A stretch of 64,000 bases of DNA from Pseudomonas sp. MWU16-30317 (GCF_020515695.1 NZ_JAIWJA010000003.1:744001-808000); one strand, 5' to 3'; numbered from the stretch's first letter, positions 45,394 through 54,867 are shown. Numbers and translations: made by a program. The notes: generated by a model not told the origin, from the sequence alone.

Positions 45394-46430
45394 GCCAGCT
45401 TCCCGGCGTACTTCTCGAGAATCGCCCAGGCGTCGTCACCGAAGGTCTTTTTCCAGTCGGCGTAGTAGCTGGTCGAGGCCAGCTTGGCGCGGAACGGCTC
45501 AGGTGGCGCTTCGACGATTTCCAGGCCCTTGCCCTTGAGGGTGTCGCGGATGCTGCCTTGCAACTTGGCCAGGTCTTCGCGCTGGGCGAGGATGCCGGCA
45601 TTGATGTGCTTGGTGACGATCGCCTGTTGCTCGGCCGAAAGCTTGGAGAAGTTGGTCTTGTTGCCGAGCATCCAGAAGCCGTCCCACACGTGGTTGGTCA
45701 ACGAGCAGTATTTTTGCACTTCGTAGAGCTTGGCCGAGTCCACCAGGGTCAAGGGGTTTTCCTGACCTTCGACGACCCGCGTCTGCAGGGCCGAATACAC
45801 CTCGGCGAAGTTGATGGCGGTCGGCGCGGCGTCGAACGCCTTGAAGATCGAGGTAAGGATCGGACTCGGCGGCACGCGCAGCTTCATGTCCTTCAGCGCG
45901 TCGGGGGTGGCCACCGGCCGGGTACTGGTGGTGGTCACGCGGTAGCCGTTGTCCCACATTTTTTCGAAGGCGAACAGCTTGCCATCGTCGGCCTTGGCGA
46001 TCTGTGCGCGCACGTGGGCGCCCAGATCACCGTCCATGGCTTTCCAAACGGTGTCGTAGTCCTTGAAGGCAAAGCCGATGGCGCTGATCTGCACGGCGGG
46101 CACCAAGGTGCCGAGGATGACTGGCGACAGCGAGAACAGATCGACTGCGCCGGAACGTACTTGCGCGAGGGTGTCGGTATCGCTGCCCAGTTGGCTGCTG
46201 GGGAACACCTGGAGAATCACCTGGCCGTCGGTTTCTTCCTTGATGGCCTTGGCCATCTTGCGCGCCTGCACGTTCATGGGGTGGGTCAGGGGCAGGTTGT
46301 TGGCGTACTTGAGGGTGATGACATCGGCGCCAAGGCTGCTCGAGCTGTACAGCCCGAGGCTTCCTGCCGCTGCGGCCGCCGAGGCGAGAGAGGCGGTCTT
46401 GAGGAAGCTGCGGCGCGAGAAATCTGCCAT
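45390..46430 (-). CDS. TRAP transporter substrate-binding protein (DctP), Tat-exported
   Basis: 346 residues from MADFSRRSFLKTASLASAAA. SRRSFLKT is a twin-arginine signal, so the protein is exported folded. The DctP fold follows, with GQVILQVFPSSQLGSDTDTL and DMKLRVPPSPILTSIFKAFD; the Arg in MKLRVP is the usual carboxylate anchor. The ORF starts earlier (46484) but without a signal. First gene of the dctP-dctQM unit, with a sigma-54-type promoter 75 bases upstream. Confidence 0.93.
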   Translation of the reverse strand: MADFSRRSFLKTASLASAAAAAGSLGLYSSSSLGADVITLKYANNLPLTHPMNVQARKMAKAIKEETDGQVILQVFPSSQLGSDTDTLAQVRSGAVDLFSLSPVILGTLVPAVQISAIGFAFKDYDTVWKAMDGDLGAHVRAQIAKADDGKLFAFEKMWDNGYRVTTTSTRPVATPDALKDMKLRVPPSPILTSIFKAFDAAPTAINFAEVYSALQTRVVEGQENPLTLVDSAKLYEVQKYCSLTNHVWDGFWMLGNKTNFSKLSAEQQAIVTKHINAGILAQREDLAKLQGSIRDTLKGKGLEIVEAPPEPFRAKLASTSYYADWKKTFGDDAWAILEKYAGKLA

Positions 46431-46504
46431 GTGGGACTCTCCATTGTTTTTGTTGTTGTAGTTGTCGACTGATCGCGGCTGCACGATCCAGGTAATGGGT
46501 TATA

Positions 46505-46519
46505 GCAAATCAGGTGCCA
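46505..46519 (-). promoter_or_regulatory. Sigma-54 (-24/-12) promoter of dctP
   Basis: On the minus strand TGGCACCTGATTTGC, followed by T, has GG and GC separated by exactly ten bases and matches TGGCAC-N5-TTGC. Transcription would start near 46493, leaving a ~60-base leader before dctP. Confidence 0.75.
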
Positions 46520-46647
46520 GCGTCGGCATGGCCAGTGGCCTGTTATCGACGATCTGCCCTTTCGGTGACTAACTGACTGTTAATCAATGGGTTTTCAAAT
46601 TTGTTGCTGCTTGTGTCTGTGAACCAGGCGACGAGCACAAGGCGACA

Positions 46648-46721
46648 GGTGTCTCCCGGAGTGTCACCGCCCAGGCGTCCAGGGAGACACATTCAGGTGT
46701 CACCCCCATCGCCGGTGACAC
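46648..46721. promoter_or_regulatory. Upstream activating sequences shared by two sigma-54 promoters
   Basis: Three overlapping dyads built on GTGTCACC: an imperfect 21-bp palindrome at 46648-46668; GGGAGACAC (46682-46690) with GTGTCACCC (46697-46705); and a perfect GTGTCACC (46697-46704) / GGTGACAC (46714-46721). They lie 47-135 bases from both promoters, the usual enhancer range. The rest of the 390-base gap shows no gene. Confidence 0.65.
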
Positions 46722-46767
46722 TGCTGTAACCCCCGTGCCATCGGCCCCGAGGCCCGCCCGAGCGGCT

Positions 46768-46783
46768 TGGCACCGGTCTTGCT
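46768..46783 (+). promoter_or_regulatory. Sigma-54 (-24/-12) promoter of the thiolase operon
   Basis: TGGCACCGGTCTTGCT fits TGGCACR-N4-TTGCW except for the R, with exact GG-N10-GC spacing. Start of transcription near 46794, 27 bases before the thiolase ATG. Confidence 0.8.
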
Positions 46784-46820
46784 ATCGCCCTTGCAACAAC
46801 TCTAACAAGGGGCCCACCTC

Positions 46821-47990
46821 ATGCATTCGCCTGTTATCACCGGCTGGTATCACTCGCCGTTCGGCAAGTTCGATCAACTCGACCCCGAGCAGATGATGGC
46901 CGATGCTGCCATCGCCGCGCTGCAACATGCCGGCCTCGATGCCGAGCAGATCGACTCGGTGCACGTCGGTCATTTCAACGCCGGATTCCTCTATCAGGAT
47001 TTCCCCTCGACGCTGCTTGCCAATCATATTCCGGCGTTGCGCTTCACCCCGGCGGTGCGGGTCGAGAACGCCTGCTCCACCGGCTCGGCGGCGATCCACT
47101 CGGCGCTGCAATCGGTGCTCAGCGGCCAGGCCAGACATGCTTTGGTGGTGGGCTTCGAGAAGATGAACACGCTGCCCACCGCCGAGGTCGGCGAGATTTT
47201 GCTCAAGTGCTGCTACACCCGCGAGGAGGCCGATATCGAAGGCGGTTTCGCCGGGGTGTTCGGGGTGATCGCGCAGGATTATTTCGACCGCTATGGCGAC
47301 CAGTCCGATGCCCTGGCGATGATTGCGGCGAAGAACCACGCCAATGGCGCCTTGAACCCGTTCGCCCATATGCGCCGTGATTTCGGCTATGACTTCTGCC
47401 GCACGCCCTCTGAGAAAAACCCCTTCGTGGCCGGGCCGCTCAAGCGCACCGATTGTTCGTTGATCACCGATGGCGCCGCAGCGCTGGTGATCAGCCGCGA
47501 AGACCTCGCGGGTGATCGGCCCCAGGCGATTCGCTTCAGGGCGGCGGTGCAGGTCAACGACTACATGCCGCTGTCGCGCCGCGATCCGACCTGGTTCGAG
47601 GGTGCCTCGCGGGCCTGGCAGAAGGCCCTGCAGGAAGCGCAGTTGAGCCTTGGTGACCTGTCGCTGGTCGAGACCCACGACTGCTTCACCATCGCCGAGC
47701 TGCTGGAATACGAGGCCATGGGCCTGGCCGAGCGAGGCCAAGGCGCACGGGTGATTCAGGAAGGCATCAGCCGCAAGGACGGGCGCTTGCCGATCAATCC
47801 GTCGGGCGGGCTCAAATCCAAAGGTCATCCGATTGGCGCTACCGGGGTGTCGATGCACGTAATGGCGGCCATGCAGCTCACTGGTCAGGCCGGCGACATG
47901 CAATTGCCGACGGCCGACCGCGCCGGGGTGTTCAACATGGGCGGTGCGGCCGTGACCAACTACGTCAGCATCCTGGAGTCGATCAAGTGA
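46821..47990 (+). CDS. SCP-x-like thiolase
   Basis: 389-residue thiolase-fold protein. Nucleophilic Cys85 is in ENACSTGSAA, a second Cys lies in THDCFTIAELL, and the catalytic His is in GGLKSKGHPIGATGVS. The C-terminal CxG loop of classical thiolases is replaced by NMGGAAV. This HDCF-type active site is that of the SCP-x/steroid thiolase group rather than of PhaA/FadA, pointing to branched or cyclic 3-ketoacyl-CoA substrates. Starts the four-gene operon behind the sigma-54 promoter; GTGA overlap with the next gene. Confidence 0.88.
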   Translation: MHSPVITGWYHSPFGKFDQLDPEQMMADAAIAALQHAGLDAEQIDSVHVGHFNAGFLYQDFPSTLLANHIPALRFTPAVRVENACSTGSAAIHSALQSVLSGQARHALVVGFEKMNTLPTAEVGEILLKCCYTREEADIEGGFAGVFGVIAQDYFDRYGDQSDALAMIAAKNHANGALNPFAHMRRDFGYDFCRTPSEKNPFVAGPLKRTDCSLITDGAAALVISREDLAGDRPQAIRFRAAVQVNDYMPLSRRDPTWFEGASRAWQKALQEAQLSLGDLSLVETHDCFTIAELLEYEAMGLAERGQGARVIQEGISRKDGRLPINPSGGLKSKGHPIGATGVSMHVMAAMQLTGQAGDMQLPTADRAGVFNMGGAAVTNYVSILESIK

Positions 47991-49576
47991 GCGCGCTCAA
48001 TACGGGTATCGATAACGTCATGAACCTGGGCGAATTGCTGGCGCAAGTGGCCCGGCGTTTTCCCGATGCGCCGGGGTTCATTCGCGGTGACCAGCAAGTG
48101 TCGTGGTCGCGGATCGCCGAGCGGGTCGACTGCGTCGCGGCGGCCTTGCGCGCTCGCGGGCTAGTGAAGGGCGACAAGTTGCTGGTGCATTCGCGCAACA
48201 ACCTGGCGCTGTTCGAAAGTGCCTGGGTGGCGTTCCGCCTCGGTGTGGTGTGGGTGCCCACCAACGTGCGCATCACGCCGCCAGAGGCCGCCTATCTGGG
48301 CAGTTCCAGCGGTGCGGTGGCGATGCTCTATGACGAGGGCTTCGAGCACTACGTGGCGGCCGTGCAAGCCGCTTCGCCGGTCTTGCAGCAGGTGATCGCC
48401 ATCGGTCAGCCACAGGCTGGCGAGCTCAGCTACGACGGCCTGCTGGAGGAGGGTGCCAGCCTGCGTGCGGCATTCCGGCCGGCCGAGGTCACCTATCACG
48501 ACCCGCTGTGGTTCTTCTATACCTCGGGCACCACGGGCTACCCCAAGGCCGGCATCCTTACCCACGGGCAGATGGCGTTCGTCATCACCAACCACATCGC
48601 TGACTTGATGCCGGGTCTTAACCATCACTCGCGCTCGCTGGTGGTCGCGCCGTTGTCCCATGGTGCCGGGATTCACGCGCTGGTGAACGTCGCCCGCGGC
48701 GCCGCCAGTGTCCTGCCGGCGGGCGAGAAGCTCGACTGCGACGAGGCCTGGCGCCTGGTGCAGGAGCACCGCATCGACAACCTGTTCACCGTGCCGACCA
48801 TCGTCAAGATGCTCACCGAGTGCCCGGAGGTCGACCACTACGATCACAGCAGCCTCAAATACGTGATCTATGCCGGCGCGCCGATGTACCGCGCCGATCA
48901 GCGCCGCGCCCTGCACAAACTGGGCAAGGTGCTGGTGCAGTACTACGGCCTGGGCGAGGTGACCGGCAACATCACCGTGCTGCCGCCGGAATTCCACGAG
49001 GCCGAAGACGTGCCTGGCGCCCGTATCGGCACCTGTGGCTTCCCGCGCACCGGTATGCAGGTGGCGATTCTCGATGACGATGGCCAGCCGCTCGAGCAGG
49101 GCCTTGACGGCGAGATCTGCGTGCGCGGGCCGGCGGTGTTCAGCGGTTATTACAACAATCCCGAAGCCAACGAGAAGACCTTCAAGCACGGCTGGTTCCA
49201 CACCGGCGACCTCGGTCACCTCGACGAGGAGGGCTTTTTGTACATCACCGGGCGCGCGTCCGACATGTACATCTCGGGGGGCTCCAACGTTTATCCGCGC
49301 GAGATCGAAGAGGCGTTGCTCACCCACCCGGCGGTCAATGAAGTGGCCGTGCTCGGTTTGCCCGACGAGAAGTGGGGCGAGTGTGGTTGCGCGGTGATCG
49401 TTACCACTGGTGAGGTCAGCGACGCCGAGTTGTTGGCCCATCTGGAGCCGCGCATCGCCCGCTACAAGTGGCCCAAGCAGTTTGTGCGTTGGACCGAGAT
49501 GCCCAAGTCGGGCTACGGCAAGATCGTCAAGAAGAACATTCGCGTGCTCCTCGAAGAGCGCAAGGAGCTAGCGTAA
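47987..49576 (+). CDS. AMP-forming acyl-CoA synthetase
   Basis: 529 residues, GTG start overlapping the thiolase stop (GTGA). The adenylate motif YTSGTTGYPKAG is near 178-189, with YYGLGEVTGNI further on. The hinge region ITGRASDMYISGGSNVYPRE and the catalytic Lys in MPKSGYGKIVKK are present. It would load the imported acid with CoA; the carboxylic acid specificity cannot be read from the sequence. An ATG at 48020 is an alternative start. Confidence 0.92.
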   Translation: MSALNTGIDNVMNLGELLAQVARRFPDAPGFIRGDQQVSWSRIAERVDCVAAALRARGLVKGDKLLVHSRNNLALFESAWVAFRLGVVWVPTNVRITPPEAAYLGSSSGAVAMLYDEGFEHYVAAVQAASPVLQQVIAIGQPQAGELSYDGLLEEGASLRAAFRPAEVTYHDPLWFFYTSGTTGYPKAGILTHGQMAFVITNHIADLMPGLNHHSRSLVVAPLSHGAGIHALVNVARGAASVLPAGEKLDCDEAWRLVQEHRIDNLFTVPTIVKMLTECPEVDHYDHSSLKYVIYAGAPMYRADQRRALHKLGKVLVQYYGLGEVTGNITVLPPEFHEAEDVPGARIGTCGFPRTGMQVAILDDDGQPLEQGLDGEICVRGPAVFSGYYNNPEANEKTFKHGWFHTGDLGHLDEEGFLYITGRASDMYISGGSNVYPREIEEALLTHPAVNEVAVLGLPDEKWGECGCAVIVTTGEVSDAELLAHLEPRIARYKWPKQFVRWTEMPKSGYGKIVKKNIRVLLEERKELA

Positions 49577-50127
49577 TGACCCCGCATTTCACTCAGCGTG
49601 GCGATGTCCGGACCTTTCATCATGAAGGCGCACAACAACTGCCGCGGGTGCTCGATTGCGAAGTGCCGCACAGCGAGGAACTGCGCATCGTGCTGCCGTT
49701 GGCGACGGCGGTTGGGCCGGAGCTGATTCGGATTCTGTCGGGGCGGCGCTTCAGCAGTGCCGTCGGCAGGATACTGTGCGGTGGCGCGTCCCACCTCAGC
49801 TACCACCGCATGGTCGAGACCGGCTCGGTGGCGCGGCCATTCGATTACGGCGCGCCCGTGGTGCTGGATGGCTACATCACTTTTATCAGCGGGGCGCTGA
49901 CGGTCGGCCGTGATCCGGCGGGCAAGCCGCTGCTGCACTGCCATGCGGGGTTTATCGACCGCGAAGGCAATCAACATGGCGGGCACCTGGTGCTCGACAA
50001 GCTGGTGGTGGGCAGCGAGCCGCTGATCATTCGTCTGTGCCTGTTCGATCAGGTGGCGTACCAGCAGCAGCCCGACGACGAAACCCATTTCAACTTGCTC
50101 CACCCGGTGGTTCAGGAGGCGTCATGA
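49576..50127 (+). CDS. PPC/DUF296-domain protein, longer paralogue
   Basis: 183 residues; its ATG overlaps the previous TAA by one base. The central part follows the PPC (DUF296) pattern: a G-rich strand (VGRILCGGASHLSY), a beta-hairpin (YITFISGALTV), then LHCHAGFIDREGNQHGGHLV, the HxH...GGHL metal-site signature, and a final LVVGSEPLIIRLCLFDQ. The DNA-binding AT-hook seen in plant PPC proteins is missing. The role is unknown; position implies a function in the acyl-CoA pathway. Confidence 0.75.
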   Translation: MTPHFTQRGDVRTFHHEGAQQLPRVLDCEVPHSEELRIVLPLATAVGPELIRILSGRRFSSAVGRILCGGASHLSYHRMVETGSVARPFDYGAPVVLDGYITFISGALTVGRDPAGKPLLHCHAGFIDREGNQHGGHLVLDKLVVGSEPLIIRLCLFDQVAYQQQPDDETHFNLLHPVVQEAS

Positions 50128-50522
50128 GTGCAGTGATCTTGGAGCAGGAATCGTCGGTACAGAGCGGCAAGCTCGGGCGTTTGGTGGTGGCGCGGTTGAA
50201 GCCTAACGAGGACCTGGTCGAAAGCGCCGAGGCGCTGTGCGCGGCCCATGGCATCCACACGGCGGTGGTGCGTGGCGGGCTGGGCAGTTTGATCGATGCG
50301 CGCTTGCAGTATCTGGGGCGCAGCGGCATGAAGACCATTGAGGTCGCCGGGCCGGGCGTGGAGATTCTGAGCATCAGCGGCGAGGTGCGCGCCGGGGAGA
50401 CGCAGTTACAGGCGGTGGTGGCGGATGCCGATGGCAAGCTCTATGCCGGGCGGATGGAGCGCGGGCACAACTTGTCGTTCATCACCATCGAGCTGACGTT
50501 GCAGGAGTGGTTGCCGGATTGA
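50124..50522 (+). CDS. PPC/DUF296-domain protein, short paralogue
   Basis: 132 residues; ATGA overlap with the preceding gene. It has LGRLVVARLKPNEDLVESAE, then the helix HGIHTAVVRGGLGSLIDARL, the strand VEILSISGEVRAGETQLQAV and an AGRMERGHNLSFITIELTL end. This is the minimal PPC fold, but the HxH pair of the longer paralogue is not kept. The two may form a hetero-oligomer (PPC proteins are trimers). Confidence 0.75.
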   Translation: MSAVILEQESSVQSGKLGRLVVARLKPNEDLVESAEALCAAHGIHTAVVRGGLGSLIDARLQYLGRSGMKTIEVAGPGVEILSISGEVRAGETQLQAVVADADGKLYAGRMERGHNLSFITIELTLQEWLPD

Positions 50523-50552
50523 GTCCGGCTTCAACTCGTCGGTGATGCGACT

Positions 50553-50630
50553 GGCGCTTTCGCGAGCAAGCTTTGCTCCCACAGTGTGTACATGCGCAGC
50601 GTCGTACGCCTGTGGGAGCTGTCTCGCGGC
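50553..50630. repeat. Degenerate REP pair, family A
   Basis: GGCGCTTTCGCGAGCAAGCTTTG faces TGTGGGAGCTGTCTCGCGGC with lost core bases, between convergent operon ends. Confidence 0.7.
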
Positions 50631-50635
50631 AATAC

Positions 50636-52813
50636 TTACTGCAACTGCCGCGCCTTGAACTCGCGACGGCGACGATGCAACACCGGCTCGGTGTAGCCAT
50701 TAGGTTGCTTGGCACCTTCGATCACTAACTCCAGCGCCGCCTGGAAAGCGATGTTGGTATCGAAGTCCGGTGCCAGCGGCCGGTACAGCGGGTCGTTGGC
50801 GTTCTGCCGATCGACCACCGGCGCCATGCGCTTGAGGCTCTCGACGATCTGCGCTTCGCTGGCCACGCCGTGGCGCAACCAGTTGGCCAGTAGCTGGCTT
50901 GAAATCCGCAGCGTGGCGCGGTCTTCCATGAGGCCGATGTCGTTGATGTCCGGCACCTTGGAGCAGCCCACGCCTTGGTCGATCCAACGCACCACGTAAC
51001 CGAGAATGCCCTGGGAATTGTTGTCCAGTTCGTTCTGGATTTCCTCGGCGCTCCAGTCGGTGTTCGGCGCGAGCGGCAGGGTCAGAATGTCGTCCACCGA
51101 GGCCGGGGTACGGCTTTTCAACTCGGCCTGGCGGGCGAACACATCGACCTTGTGATAGTGCAAGGCATGCAGCGCCGCAGCGGTTGGCGAGGGCACCCAG
51201 GCGGTGTTGGCGCCGGACAGCGGGTGGGTGATTTTCTGTTCGAGCATGCCCGCCATCAGGTCCGGCATGGCCCACATGCCTTTGCCGATCTGCGCGCGGC
51301 CTTGCAGGCCAGTGCTCAGGCCGACATCGACGTTGTTGTTCTCGTAGGCGGCGATCCATTTCTCGGCTTTCATGGCGGCCTTGCGCACTACCGCGCCAGC
51401 CTCCATGGAGGTGTGGATCTCGTCACCGGTGCGGTCGAGGAAGCCGGTATTGATGAAGACCACCCGCTCACGCGCTGCACGGATACAGGCCTTGAGGTTG
51501 ACCGTGGTACGGCGCTCCTCGTCCATGATGCCGACCTTGAGGGTGTTGCGCTTGAGGTGCAGCACCTCTTCGATGCGCTCGAACAGGGTGTTGGTGAAGG
51601 CGGCTTCTTCAGGGCCGTGCATCTTCGGTTTGACGATGTACACCGAGCCGGTGCGGCTGTTGCTGCGCAGCGATTTGCCATTGAGGTCGTGGATGGCCGC
51701 GAGGCTGGTGATGATGCCGTCGAGGATGCCCTCGGGGACTTCATGGCCTTTGCTGTCGAGGATCGCGTCGATGGTCATCAGGTGGCCGACATTGCGGATG
51801 AACAGCAGCGAGCGGCCCGGCAGAATGACTTCACCGCCGTAGACGGTTTTGTAGCGCCGGTCGGGGTTCATGGTGCGGGTGAAGGTGCTGCCGCCCTTGG
51901 TGACGTCTTCGCTGAGGTCGCCCTTCATCAGGCCCAGCCAGTTGCGGTAGATGACCACCTTGTCGTCGGCATCGACGGCGGCGACCGAGTCTTCGCAGTC
52001 CATGATGGTGGTCAGGGCGGCTTCCATGAGCACGTCCTTGACCCCGGCGGCGTCGGTCTGGCCGACCGGGCTGCTGGCGTCGATCTGGATTTCGAAGTGC
52101 AGGCCGTTGTGCTTGAGCAGCACCGCGGTGGGTGCGCTGGCCTCGCCATGGAAACCGATGAACTGCTTGTCGTCGGCCAGGCCCGTGTTGGAGCCGCCCT
52201 TGAGGCTGATCACCAGCTTGCCATCGAGGATCTTGTAGGCCGTGGCGTCGACGTGCGAGCCCGCACCCAGGGGCGCGGCTTCGTCGAGGAAGGCGCGGGC
52301 GAAGGCGATGACCTTGTCGCCGCGGACCTTGTTGTAGCCCGGGCCTTTGGTAGCACCATTGGCTTCGCTGATGGCGTCGGTGCCATACAGCGCATCGTAC
52401 AGCGAGCCCCAGCGGGCATTGGAGGCGTTGAGGGCGAAGCGTGCGTTCATCACCGGCACGACGAGCTGCGGGCCGGCCATGCGGGCGATTTCGTCGTCGA
52501 CGTGTTCGGTGGTCGCCTGGAAGTCATCGGCAGGCGGCAGCAGGTAGCCGATTTCCTTGAGGAACACCTTGTAGGCGAAGGCATCGTGAGGCTGGCCCTG
52601 GCGCGCCTTGTGCCAGCCATCGATCTGGCCTTGCAGGGTGTCGCGCTTGCCCAGCATGGTGCGGTTTTTGGGAGCGAGGTCGTTGATGATGCTTTCGACG
52701 CCGGACCAGAAGTCGTTGGCACTGAGGCCGGTGCCGGGGATGGCTTCTTCGTTGACGAAATCCAGCAGGACCTTGGCGACCTTAAGGCCACCGACTTGAA
52801 CGTGTTCAGTCAT
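50636..52813 (-). CDS. glcB: Malate synthase G
   Basis: Condenses glyoxylate and acetyl-CoA to malate in the glyoxylate shunt and glycolate use. 725 residues from [20 protein letters not shown], the family start and size. The catalytic barrel includes [18 protein letters not shown] (Mg-binding acidic pair), [13 protein letters not shown] and a C-terminal [20 protein letters not shown]. An upstream extension of the ORF to 53068 covers the promoter and is rejected. Confidence 0.97.
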   Translation of the reverse strand: MTEHVQVGGLKVAKVLLDFVNEEAIPGTGLSANDFWSGVESIINDLAPKNRTMLGKRDTLQGQIDGWHKARQGQPHDAFAYKVFLKEIGYLLPPADDFQATTEHVDDEIARMAGPQLVVPVMNARFALNASNARWGSLYDALYGTDAISEANGATKGPGYNKVRGDKVIAFARAFLDEAAPLGAGSHVDATAYKILDGKLVISLKGGSNTGLADDKQFIGFHGEASAPTAVLLKHNGLHFEIQIDASSPVGQTDAAGVKDVLMEAALTTIMDCEDSVAAVDADDKVVIYRNWLGLMKGDLSEDVTKGGSTFTRTMNPDRRYKTVYGGEVILPGRSLLFIRNVGHLMTIDAILDSKGHEVPEGILDGIITSLAAIHDLNGKSLRSNSRTGSVYIVKPKMHGPEEAAFTNTLFERIEEVLHLKRNTLKVGIMDEERRTTVNLKACIRAARERVVFINTGFLDRTGDEIHTSMEAGAVVRKAAMKAEKWIAAYENNNVDVGLSTGLQGRAQIGKGMWAMPDLMAGMLEQKITHPLSGANTAWVPSPTAAALHALHYHKVDVFARQAELKSRTPASVDDILTLPLAPNTDWSAEEIQNELDNNSQGILGYVVRWIDQGVGCSKVPDINDIGLMEDRATLRISSQLLANWLRHGVASEAQIVESLKRMAPVVDRQNANDPLYRPLAPDFDTNIAFQAALELVIEGAKQPNGYTEPVLHRRRREFKARQLQ

Positions 52814-52944
52814 TGCTTGCCTCACTCTGCGCGGCGTGCGCCGCTGCTCGTATTTGACGTCGATCAATGTATGTAGTGCTCGCGTGGCGATACTACATGA
52901 ACTTTTTGAAGTTGGGAAAAAGGGTCTTTTGCAGTCCGAATATG

Positions 52945-52954
52945 ACTGTACAGT
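52945..52954. promoter_or_regulatory. Palindrome ACTGTACAGT between glcB and gcvR
   Basis: Perfect 10-bp palindrome in the divergent gap. A second palindrome-like CTGTATACA lies at 52994-53002. A regulatory function is inference. Confidence 0.3.
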
Positions 52955-53059
52955 GCTGCTGAAGTGCCGAATTGTTCCATAGATCAAAATAAACTGTATA
53001 CAATTTTTTGCCCGCCAGCGCTGCCTATACTCACCCCTTCCAACAAGAGGAACGCGCCC

Positions 53060-53578
53060 ATGGACCATCTAGTACTGACCGTGCTGGCCGCTGACAAGGC
53101 CGGGCTGGTGGAAAAAGTCGCACAGTGCATCAGCGAACACAACGGCAACTGGCTGGAAAGCCGCATGGCGCGCATGGCCGGGCAGTTCGCCGGGATCTTG
53201 CGCGTGGCCGTACCGGCGCAATCCTGCGACAAGCTGGTGAGCGCTTTGCAGGCGCTCAAGGGTGAAGAGATTCACGTGCAGATCGCTGGGGCGGGCATCG
53301 AACAGTCGTGCACCTGGAAGCCGATCGCCATGGAGCTGGTGGGCAATGATCGCCCAGGCATCGTGCGCGACATAACCCGCTTGCTCAGCCAGCAGGGGGT
53401 GAATCTAGAACGGTTGGTAACCGACGTGCGCCCAGCCCCGATGAGCAGCGAGCCGCTGTTCCATGCCGAGGCGATGCTGGCGGTGCCGTTGACCTTGTCG
53501 CTGGATGCATTGCAGGCACAGTTGGAAACGCTGGCGGATGATTTGATGGTGGAGCTGGTGTTGCGGGCCGAGAATTGA
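53060..53578 (+). CDS. GcvR-like protein with two ACT domains
   Basis: 172 residues: ACT-1 at ~4-75 ([20 protein letters not shown]) and ACT-2 at ~92-165 ([20 protein letters not shown]). In enterobacteria GcvR inhibits GcvA to repress the glycine cleavage operon; pseudomonad homologues are less studied. Start after AAGAGG, 13 bases before the ATG. Divergent from glcB. Confidence 0.88.
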   Translation: MDHLVLTVLAADKAGLVEKVAQCISEHNGNWLESRMARMAGQFAGILRVAVPAQSCDKLVSALQALKGEEIHVQIAGAGIEQSCTWKPIAMELVGNDRPGIVRDITRLLSQQGVNLERLVTDVRPAPMSSEPLFHAEAMLAVPLTLSLDALQAQLETLADDLMVELVLRAEN

Positions 53579-53591
53579 TGTGGCCCGCACC

Positions 53592-53670
53592 GGCCTCTTC
53601 GCTGGCAAGCCATGCTCCCACAGAACCGAAGCGTACAACTGTGGGAGCATGGCTTGCCGGCGAAGGGGCC
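53592..53670. repeat. REP pair, family A variant
   Basis: GGCCTCTTCGCTGGCAAGCC faces GGCTTGCCGGCGAAGGGGCC; core is GGGAGCATGG, a variant of the main family, with compensating changes in both arms. Confidence 0.85.
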
Positions 53671-53691
53671 ACCCCAGCCAACCCCCTCTAC

Positions 53692-54666
53692 CTAGAACAA
53701 CCGCAACGGCTCTTCCTGCAGCGCCGATAGCTGCTCGCGCAAGGCCAGAATCTGATCGCCCCAGTAGCGCTCCTGACCGAACCACGGGAAGCTGCGCGGG
53801 AACGCGGGGTCGTCCCAGCGGCGCGCCAGCCAGGCGCTGTGGTGCATCAGGCGCAGGGCCCGCAGGGGCTCTATCAGCGCCAGTTCGCGCGGGTTGAAGT
53901 CGTGGAATTCGCGGTAACCGTCCATCAGTTCCGACAGCTGACCCAGGCACTCCTGGCGATCGCCGGCCAGCATCATCCACATGTCCTGAACCGCCGGGCC
54001 CATGCGGCAGTCGTCAAGGTCGACAATATGGAACACCTCGTCGCGGCACATCATGTTGCCGGGGTGGCAATCGCCGTGCATGCGGATGGCCTGGTAGGGC
54101 GTATCGCGGTAGGCCTGCTCAACCCGCTTGAGCAGGTCGCGGGCCACCGACTCGTAGGCCGGCAGCAGGCTGCGCGGGATGAAATTGCCTTCGAGCAGGG
54201 TGGTCAGCGAGTCGTGCCCGAAGTTCTGTACCCCCAGAGCTTCGCGGTGCTCGAACGGGCGCGCGGCACCCACGGCGTGCAGGCGCCCCATCAACTGCCC
54301 GAGGCGGTAGAGCTGATCGAGGTTGCCTGGCTCTGGCGCGCGGCCGCCACGACGAGGGAACAGGGTGAAGCGAAAGCCCGCGTGCTCGAACAGCGTCTTG
54401 CCTTCGTGGGTCATGGGCGCCACCACCGGCACTTCGCAGTCGGCGAGTTCGGCGGTGAAGCTGTGCTCTTCGAGGATCGCCTCGGTGGTCCAGCGGCCCG
54501 GACGGTAGAACTTGGCGATCAGCGGCTCGCCATCTTCGATGCCGACCTGATAGACACGGTTCTCGTAGCTGTTGAGGGCCAGAATGCGGGCGTCGCTGAG
54601 GAAGCCGATGCTTTCGACGGCATCCAGGACAAGGTCGGGCGTAAGGGTATCGAAGGGGTGGGACAT
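53692..54666 (-). CDS. srkA: Stress-response serine/threonine kinase
   Basis: 324 residues (YihE/SrkA, APH fold). Catalytic loop MHGDCHPGNMMC and Mg-binding HIVDLDDCRMGP are intact; an N-terminal Gly/Lys region (LIAKFYRPGRW) binds ATP. The known role is protection against stress-induced death, countering MazEF in E. coli. MSHPFDTLTPDLVLDAVE is the conserved start; the ORF opens earlier without support. Confidence 0.93.
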   Translation of the reverse strand: MSHPFDTLTPDLVLDAVESIGFLSDARILALNSYENRVYQVGIEDGEPLIAKFYRPGRWTTEAILEEHSFTAELADCEVPVVAPMTHEGKTLFEHAGFRFTLFPRRGGRAPEPGNLDQLYRLGQLMGRLHAVGAARPFEHREALGVQNFGHDSLTTLLEGNFIPRSLLPAYESVARDLLKRVEQAYRDTPYQAIRMHGDCHPGNMMCRDEVFHIVDLDDCRMGPAVQDMWMMLAGDRQECLGQLSELMDGYREFHDFNPRELALIEPLRALRLMHHSAWLARRWDDPAFPRSFPWFGQERYWGDQILALREQLSALQEEPLRLF

Positions 54667-54768
54667 GCTGACTCCTGCGCCGCGGCAGGCGGCCGCGTCC
54701 GGCCAGCTATGGTAGCGCAGGCCGAGCTGCAAGTGGGATCGGGATTGGCGAGGGCCGCCACATACCGT

Positions 54769-54788
54769 GTAGCAAGGGGCTTGCCCCG
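54769..54788. repeat. Solitary REP arm, family B
   Basis: GTAGCAAGGGGCTTGCCCCG lacks a matching partner. A run of ten C follows at about 54804-54813, a likely slippage site. Confidence 0.65.
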
Positions 54789-54867
54789 GTCACGTTGGAT
54801 CACCCCCCCCCCCTCAAAGTGACGGACTCACCGTAATCGGCGCCAGACAGGCCGCCCCCGCTGCAGG

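Noticed and set aside
50975..52876. 633-codon plus-strand ORF opposite malate synthase G
   Set aside because: Antisense shadow; glcB is unmistakable on the other strand.
54804..54813. Run of ten C as a phase-variation tract
   Set aside because: It lies between gene ends/starts of srkA and modE but not within a coding frame or between promoter elements that I can identify.
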